A DNA stretch of 34,652 nt from assembly GCA_003446605.1 (NCBI GenBank), contig DMDF01000034.1, positions 1 through 34,652 on the forward strand, given 5' to 3'. Source of the stretch: Anaerolineaceae bacterium (GTDB taxonomy: Bacteria > Chloroflexota > Anaerolineae > Anaerolineales > Anaerolineaceae). Made by a program: the position numbers and the translations under genes. A model generated the notes under the pieces. It did no database searches and was not told where the DNA came from. It was given only the letters and a program-made list of their open reading frames with translations. How positions within the stretch are numbered: the stretch's first letter is position 1; every line of letters begins with the position of its first letter. This document shows, in pieces, positions 32,663 through 34,652 of this stretch.

Positions 32663-33856
32663 TCAACCAGAAAGAAAACGCATAAAAACCTGGTTTCCCA
32701 CCATACACCCACGCCTGGTCAAATGGATCGATCCCTTGCAATCGTAGTCCACTTCCAACAACCCTTCGTTACACAGCTCTTCGATCTGGTCGTGATACAC
32801 CTCAAACAAAGAACAACCGAATTTCTGTATAAAGAGATCGTTTCGCAGACCTTCTTTAACCAGGCGCAGCCCCATCATGGCAGTATCATTCATCTCCTCG
32901 CTCAAGCTCAATTCTTCAAACATATCCCCCCACGGGCAAGGCAATTCAGGTAGAGCAAAAGCAGCTGCTTCATCTACAGTCTGTATATATTCCAGAATAT
33001 CAGTTTTATTTGACCAGCGCTGTTGTCCATAATGGCTATGCGCAGCAACACCCAACCCAAGATAGGTCGCGTTGCGCCAGTACAGTAAATTATGCTGGCA
33101 GCAGTAATCCACATCGTTATCTTGTTTTGCCCAGTTGGAGATCTCGTACTGTTCGAAACCGTACTGTGGCAGGAATTCCATCACCCATTCGTACATATCT
33201 CCCGCCAGGTCTTCATCCACCATGGGTACCTGCCCGGAGGTCATCTTGCGCGCAATAGGGGTGCCCTCTTCCACAGTCAAGGCATATAAAGATAGATGTG
33301 TGGGAGCCAGTCTCAGTACCTTTTTTACCGTACTCTGCCAGTGCCGCATAGTTTGTCCTGGTAGTCCGAACATCACATCCAGGTTGATGTTGGTAAAACC
33401 AGCGTCTTTAGCGACTTGCACCGCCTGCTGTACATCCAGCCAGCGATGGCGCCTGCCTAGTAGTGCCAATTCTTTATCACGCGCACTCTGCATTCCAATA
33501 CTGAGTCGGTTGATACCCGCAGCCTGCCAGAGAGAGACTTTGGAGGGTTGGATGTCAGCTGGGTTAGCCTCCATGGATACCTCAAGATCAGGGCAGACCT
33601 TGAAATTCCGTCGTACTGTTTGAATTATCTGCTGGATATTCACGGCGGGCAAGTAGGAGGGTGTACCGCCACCCAGGTAGATCGAGCGGATGTGAAAGTC
33701 ATTTTTAAAGCGTTGAGATGTAAAGCTGATCTCTTTTTGCATGCTTTCGCAGTATGCGGAAATGTGACTTTCCATGCCTGCACATGTGTTAAAATCACAA
33801 TAGTCGCAGCGGCTTTTACAGAATGGGAAATGGATATAAATTCCTGCTTTTTCCAT
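32663..33856 (-). CDS. hemW: Radical SAM protein HemW (coproporphyrinogen III oxidase-like)
   Basis: 397 residues. The radical SAM cluster motif is C13, C17, C20 in IHFPFCKSRCDYCDFNTC, followed by SIYLGGGTPSYLP, SMEANPAD, GINRLSIGMQSARDKELALL, NINLDVMFGLPGQT and LYALTVEEGTPIARK. The C-terminal HemN-like wing contains FEELSLSEEMNDTAMMGLRL. The length and the single Cys after the motif (Cys25, N-T-C) fit HemW, the heme chaperone, rather than a true oxygen-independent HemN. The start ATG at 33856 has no Shine-Dalgarno sequence. A possible extended -10 (TGATAAGAT, complement of 33868-33876) would give a leader of only a few bases. It is divergent from the LysM gene, 68 bases away. Confidence 0.9.
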   Translation of the reverse strand: MEKAGIYIHFPFCKSRCDYCDFNTCAGMESHISAYCESMQKEISFTSQRFKNDFHIRSIYLGGGTPSYLPAVNIQQIIQTVRRNFKVCPDLEVSMEANPADIQPSKVSLWQAAGINRLSIGMQSARDKELALLGRRHRWLDVQQAVQVAKDAGFTNINLDVMFGLPGQTMRHWQSTVKKVLRLAPTHLSLYALTVEEGTPIARKMTSGQVPMVDEDLAGDMYEWVMEFLPQYGFEQYEISNWAKQDNDVDYCCQHNLLYWRNATYLGLGVAAHSHYGQQRWSNKTDILEYIQTVDEAAAFALPELPCPWGDMFEELSLSEEMNDTAMMGLRLVKEGLRNDLFIQKFGCSLFEVYHDQIEELCNEGLLEVDYDCKGSIHLTRRGCMVGNQVFMRFLSG

Positions 33857-33880
33857 GGGTAAAATCTATCTTATCATTGA

Positions 33881-33889
33881 TGTTATAAT
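33881..33889 (+). promoter_or_regulatory. Extended -10 promoter for the LysM protein gene
   Basis: TGTTATAAT is a perfect extended -10 element, 35 bases before the ATG at 33925. No -35 hexamer is apparent. It lies in the 68-base gap shared with the divergent hemW gene. Confidence 0.5.
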
Positions 33890-33924
33890 ATTGCGGCTTT
33901 TAGAACCAAAAAGAGTGAAGCAAA

Positions 33925-34652
33925 ATGAACCCCAAAAATAAACCAACCAACGATAAAGTTTGTCCTACCTGCGGAACACACCTCAATGCGAATGCAACGC
34001 GTTGTCTGGTCTGCGGGAGAACGTTTACAAATGTTGCTGCTCCCAGCACACCTAACAAGATCAAAAGTCGCGGATTGCCCCAATTCACCCTCAGTCTACC
34101 GGTCGTGCTGGGCGCAATTCTGATCCTGATCGCGCTAGGCGCGGGCATCATCTATTTTGTGATGCGTGGCTCAGGGCAATTGGTCGCAGCACAACCCACA
34201 CCCACACAGAGCCCTACTCCAACCCTAGAGCAAAGCCCTACCCCAACATTATCTCTAACCCCAGCACCCACCTTCACACCCGAACCACCCCTCACATATG
34301 CAGTGCAGGCAGGAGATACCTGTCTTTCAATTGCTTATCAGTTCGATGTGTCTGTAAAAAGCATTGCTGAAATCAACAACCTGGCATCCGATTGCGGTGT
34401 GCTCTCTCTCAATCAGGAGCTGCTGATCCCACGACCAACCCCCACTGCTTCCCCCCAACCCACGGGCACCCTCAGCATCGCACAAGCTACTGAAGCTGCC
34501 TGCCAGAAGATCACCTACACCGTGGGAGAAAATGACACTCTCAGCGGTATTGCAGCTAATTACAACATCTCCGTAGAAACACTGCGTACCTATAATGGGA
34601 AAACCTCCGACAATGTATATTTGAATGAGGTCCTCACCATCCCACTCTGCGA
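33925..34652 (+). CDS. Zinc-ribbon, single-pass membrane protein with LysM repeats (partial, cut at right edge)
   Basis: The open frame runs 242 codons to the end of the window with no stop. AGAGTGAAG precedes the ATG. Order of parts: a zinc ribbon with C13, C16, C27 and C30 (CPTCGTHLNANATRCLVCGR), one membrane helix at about 57-80 (LPVVLGAILILIALGAGIIY), a Pro/Thr-rich linker (PTPTQSPTPT and similar), a first LysM domain from about 125 (YAVQAGDTCLSIAYQFDVSV), a second Pro/Thr linker, and a second LysM domain from about 199 (YTVGENDTLSGIAANYNISV). LysM binds N-acetylglucosamine-containing glycans, so the outside part probably holds peptidoglycan while the zinc ribbon stays in the cytoplasm. 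More domains may follow beyond the edge. Confidence 0.85.
   Translation, partial: MNPKNKPTNDKVCPTCGTHLNANATRCLVCGRTFTNVAAPSTPNKIKSRGLPQFTLSLPVVLGAILILIALGAGIIYFVMRGSGQLVAAQPTPTQSPTPTLEQSPTPTLSLTPAPTFTPEPPLTYAVQAGDTCLSIAYQFDVSVKSIAEINNLASDCGVLSLNQELLIPRPTPTASPQPTGTLSIAQATEAACQKITYTVGENDTLSGIAANYNISVETLRTYNGKTSDNVYLNEVLTIPLC

Noticed and set aside
33135..33623. A 162-codon plus-strand frame opposite hemW
   Set aside because: It is antisense to the conserved radical SAM gene and shows no domain features.
1..34652. Prophage, intact insertion sequence, CRISPR array, tRNA or rRNA genes
   Set aside because: I looked for regular direct repeats, transposase or integrase motifs and cloverleaf patterns and saw none apart from the MITE-like element at 3900-4067.

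Overview
The window looks like a chromosomal stretch from a member of the Chloroflexota, most likely class Anaerolineae. This is inferred from gene content and style: lipoproteins and LysM proteins with Pro/Thr-rich linkers, a Flp-type mini-pilin, an excisionase-like helix-turn-helix on an SPFH protein, and moderate GC. No rRNA or tRNA gene, CRISPR array or intact insertion sequence was recognised. Coding density is high and no gene-free stretch exceeds 300 bases; the longest (3883-4172) holds a terminator, an inverted-repeat element and the ftsH promoter.

Layout. (1) 1-1589, minus: a truncated SPFH-domain protein with an HTH-like tail, preceded by an unrecognised helical protein. (2) 1671-6074, plus: a 51-residue Flp-type pilin, comF, hpf, efp with an Arg-tip loop, a 168-bp palindromic MITE-like element, ftsH, then a shared terminator. 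(3) 6058-9020, minus: yraN, miaA and an acyl-CoA ligase. (4) 9109-17439, plus: a lipoprotein, a cinA homologue with a decayed C-terminal domain, an unusual fusion of a deaminase-type amidohydrolase to a CYTH domain, then glgA, glgC and malQ for glycogen and alpha-glucan metabolism. (5) 17424-18335, minus: an EamA transporter; 18413-19033, plus: superoxide dismutase. (6) 19066-21387, minus: ruvX, mltG and a polyphosphate-glucokinase-like gene. (7) 21556-31441, plus: a tightly packed run of a lipoprotein, msrP, msrQ, an SF1 helicase-like protein with a broken Walker B, an active-looking UvrD-like helicase, a free-standing Fe-S PD-(D/E)XK nuclease, and recJ. (8) 31480-34652: a Tat-exported L,D-transpeptidase (plus), a HemW-like radical SAM protein (minus) and a zinc-ribbon/LysM membrane protein cut by the right edge.

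The best candidate for an undescribed system is the three-gene helicase/helicase/nuclease cassette at 23971-29105. Its parts match those of AddAB, but distributed differently: the AddB-like inactive helicase and the AddB-like Fe-S nuclease are separate proteins, and the AddA-like helicase ends without a nuclease domain. It is translationally chained and followed at once by recJ, so it may form a three-subunit DNA-end-processing complex. Other points of interest are the amidohydrolase-CYTH fusion, the MITE-like element whose left end can serve as the efp terminator, the small pilin next to comF, and extended -10 promoters, one of which would give a nearly leaderless mRNA.
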